Notes under the pieces: model-generated
The model's database searches: none
What the model was told of the DNA's origin: nothing
What the model saw: the letters and a program-made list of their open reading frames with translations, nothing else
Part shown: in pieces, positions 13,573-14,806 of the stretch
Layout of the letters: each line of letters begins with the position of its first letter
Position numbering within the stretch: the stretch's first letter is position 1
NCBI GenBank assembly: GCA_900549155.1
Contig: URNF01000042.1
Span: forward strand, 1 to 14,806
Length of the DNA stretch: 14,806 nt
From: an uncultured Oscillospiraceae bacterium
GTDB lineage: Bacteria > Bacillota > Clostridia > Oscillospirales > Acutalibacteraceae
Reading direction: 5' to 3'
Translations under genes and position numbers: made by a program

Positions 13573-14409
13573 ATGGAATCGATCGTCCACAAGATGCGGT
13601 TTCTCTATCGCGAGATGGGACCCGGCGAACGGAAAATTGCGGATTATGTTTCCGAAAACCCGTCCGAGATTGTCGGCATTTCCATCAGTGACCTCGCCAA
13701 GCGCTGCGGCTGCGGCGACGCGACGGTGGTGCGTTTTTCCCGTCGGCTGGGGTTTGAGGGGTATCAGGCGCTGAAGATCGGCATTGCGGGCGAGCTTTCC
13801 CATGTTTCCGCCGTCAGTGAGGTGGACAAATCGGACAGCTGCTTTGACATCTTCAAAAAGCGCATCCACGACATCTCCGTTTCGCTGCAGAACACCGAGT
13901 CGGTGCTCGATCCCGCCGCGCTGGAGCGTGCGGCAGGGGCGATCATGCACGCGCGTCGCATCGTGATCTTCGGGCTCGGCAATTCCGCCGCCATCGCCAT
14001 GGACGCGGCGCACAAGTTTCTGCGGCTGGGGCTGAACGCGCAGGCGTGCAGCGACAACCACCTGCAGGCGATCATCGCCTCTCACCTCGACCGCCAAAGC
14101 GTCGCCGTCGGCATTTCCCACTCCGGCTCATCGGTGGACATCGTGGAAGCGATGCAGCTGTCGAAGGTCGGCGGCGCAACCACCATCGGCATCTCCAACT
14201 ACGGCGCATCTCCGCTCACAAAGGCGGTGGACATCTCCCTGTTCACAAAGTCCGACGAAACGCGCCATTCCATCCTTGCCATGAGCTCCCGCATTGCGCA
14301 GCTCGCCATTTTTGACGCCATCTATACCTACATCGTCGTCAACAGTGACCGCGCCGCCGTGCAGGCGATCTATAACACCGAGACCGCCCTGCAGCATAAA
14401 AAGTATTGA
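13573..14409 (+). CDS. RpiR/MurR-family transcriptional regulator (HTH + SIS domain)
   Basis: This 278-aa regulator has the two-domain layout and size of the RpiR family. The N-terminal helix-turn-helix domain (1-77) includes GPGERKIADYVSENP (16-30) and ISISDLAKRCGCGDATVVRF (36-55), followed by SRRLGFEGYQALKI. The C-terminal SIS domain (about 110-260) binds phosphosugars and shows IVIFGLGNSAAIAMDAAHKF (130-149), VAVGISHSGSSVDIVEA (177-193) and TTIGISNYGASPLTKAVD (203-220). The start ATG is 6 nt after GGAGG; the frame stays open further upstream but that part lies inside the divergent isomerase gene. It is the probable regulator of the nine-gene operon, sensing one of its sugar phosphates, and probably represses its own gene. 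No terminator follows at once; the first plus-strand one is at 14547-14573. Confidence 0.95.
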   Translation: MESIVHKMRFLYREMGPGERKIADYVSENPSEIVGISISDLAKRCGCGDATVVRFSRRLGFEGYQALKIGIAGELSHVSAVSEVDKSDSCFDIFKKRIHDISVSLQNTESVLDPAALERAAGAIMHARRIVIFGLGNSAAIAMDAAHKFLRLGLNAQACSDNHLQAIIASHLDRQSVAVGISHSGSSVDIVEAMQLSKVGGATTIGISNYGASPLTKAVDISLFTKSDETRHSILAMSSRIAQLAIFDAIYTYIVVNSDRAAVQAIYNTETALQHKKY

Positions 14410-14412
14410 AAC

Positions 14413-14450
14413 AAAAAAGGACCGCCGATGCATCCGATGCATCGGCGGTC
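14413..14450 (-). terminator. Rho-independent terminator for the minus-strand gene at the right edge
   Basis: GACCGCCGATGCAT (14420-14433) and its exact reverse complement (14437-14450) form a 14-bp stem with a 3-nt loop. On the minus strand the stem is followed by C and six Ts (14413-14418). On the plus strand no T run follows, so it should act only on leftward transcripts. It begins 10 nt beyond the RpiR-type stop codon. Confidence 0.8.
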
Positions 14451-14460
14451 ACAGTGTGAG

Positions 14461-14540
14461 ACTGTCTGAAAACCGCAGTGAGAGGAAACCGTCCCCATCG
14501 GCATATTTTGTATATGCCGGGGGCGGTTGACGCAGACAGT
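14461..14540. other. 80-bp foldable noncoding element with nested inverted repeats
   Basis: The outer arms ACTGTCTG (14461-14468) and CAGACAGT (14533-14540) are exact reverse complements. Inside, 14487-14506 pairs with 14512-14528 as a 17-bp stem with a one-base and a two-base bulge and a TTTGT loop. AACCGC (14471-14476) could pair alternatively with 14523-14528. No reading frame here looks coding. It could be a structured RNA, a small transposon-like (MITE) remnant or a transcript-stabilising 3' structure. No target-site duplication is seen at its ends. Confidence 0.5.
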
Positions 14541-14546
14541 AAAAGC

Positions 14547-14573
14547 GAGCGTTTCGAAGAAACGCTCTTTTTT
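14547..14573 (+). terminator. Rho-independent terminator for the RpiR-type regulator gene
   Basis: GAGCGTTTC (14547-14555), GAA loop, GAAACGCTC (14559-14567), then six Ts (14568-14573) on the plus strand. On the minus strand only a short T run follows (from the As at 14541-14544), so some leftward termination is possible too. Confidence 0.88.
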
Positions 14574-14651
14574 GTTTGCTGAATTTTTTGCAGACACCCT
14601 TTCGCGTGAATGCGCTTTTGCGGCCTGCGGACTTTTTCGACAGTGTCGTTT

Positions 14652-14806
14652 TTATACATTCGTCGGCAGATCGGTCTTCAACTCCGCCAAATGGGCGTCC
14701 GCGCCGACGGAAACGAGGGTGAATTTTCCGTTTTCGAAGGTCGCCTCGGTGACCGACGCGTTGCTCACCCACGGGACATTTTTCATGTCGCAGGCGGGCA
14801 CACCCT
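14652..14806 (-). CDS. C-terminus of an unrecognised protein (5' end outside window)
   Basis: Fifty in-frame codons followed by TAA (14652-14654) on the minus strand. The peptide includes MKNVPWVSNASVTEATFENG, then KFTLVSVGADAHLAELKTDL. It reads like the beta-strand-rich end of an enzyme or extracellular protein, but I do not recognise the family. Codon use resembles the neighbouring genes. It is convergent with the RpiR-type regulator and its transcript would end at the terminator at 14413-14450. Coding is supported by the stop position right before the noncoding, terminator-bearing gap and by the continuous frame to the window edge. Confidence 0.6.
   Translation of the reverse strand, partial: GVPACDMKNVPWVSNASVTEATFENGKFTLVSVGADAHLAELKTDLPTNV

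Overview
The window comes from a GC-rich bacterium, most likely a Gram-positive anaerobe of the Clostridia (Oscillospirales-like). This is inferred from strong AAAGGAG-type ribosome binding sites before almost every gene, sigma-A-like promoters, tight co-directional gene packing, an RpiR-family sugar regulator and an ETF of the type found in anaerobic clostridia. No RNA gene, CRISPR array, insertion sequence or transporter is visible. The species cannot be named from the sequence.

Region 1 (1-2401, minus strand) is a small operon: a short-chain dehydrogenase, a divergent type I 3-dehydroquinate-dehydratase-like protein (ATGA overlap with the preceding gene) and the first 291 residues of an NAD(P)H:quinone oxidoreductase (PIG3-type) that runs off the left edge. 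It is divergent from an AraC-family regulator gene (2560-3318, plus). The 158-bp divergent region holds a good promoter in each direction and a 21-bp-spaced direct repeat that looks like the AraC-type binding site. A perfect 13-bp bidirectional terminator (3322-3351) closes the regulator gene and the next operon.

Region 2 (3365-13418, minus strand) is a nine-gene operon with gaps of 23 nt or less, or overlaps. In transcription order it encodes an L-fucose/L-arabinose-isomerase-family protein, a GlcD/AGPS-like FAD dehydrogenase, a two-cluster Fe-S protein, a class II aldolase, a PfkB-family sugar kinase, an IolB-family isomerase, a DUF4867 cupin-like protein, an FGGY sugar kinase and a single-chain fused electron transfer flavoprotein (beta then alpha). 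I read it as an uncharacterised sugar or sugar-acid catabolic pathway: isomerase(s), kinase(s) and an aldolase giving a triose phosphate plus an aldehyde or semialdehyde. Its own 2-hydroxyacid-type dehydrogenase module (FAD protein, Fe-S protein, EtfBA) resembles the electron-bifurcating lactate dehydrogenase systems of anaerobes. The substrate is not determined. The most unusual points are the EtfB-EtfA fusion, the Fe-S protein whose CCG-domain cysteines are all lost, and the lower half of an inositol-like pathway without the upper half.

Region 3 (13419-14409) is a 154-bp divergent control region followed by a plus-strand RpiR/SIS-domain regulator. The regulator's own promoter carries a perfect TGAAA-N5-TTTCA palindrome just downstream of the -10, and a second palindrome lies upstream of the operon promoter, so this protein probably controls itself and the operon.

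Region 4 (14410-14651) is noncoding: a terminator for each direction, placed so that the convergent transcripts overlap, with an 80-bp strongly foldable element between them. The window ends in the last 50 residues of an unrecognised minus-strand gene (14652-14806).
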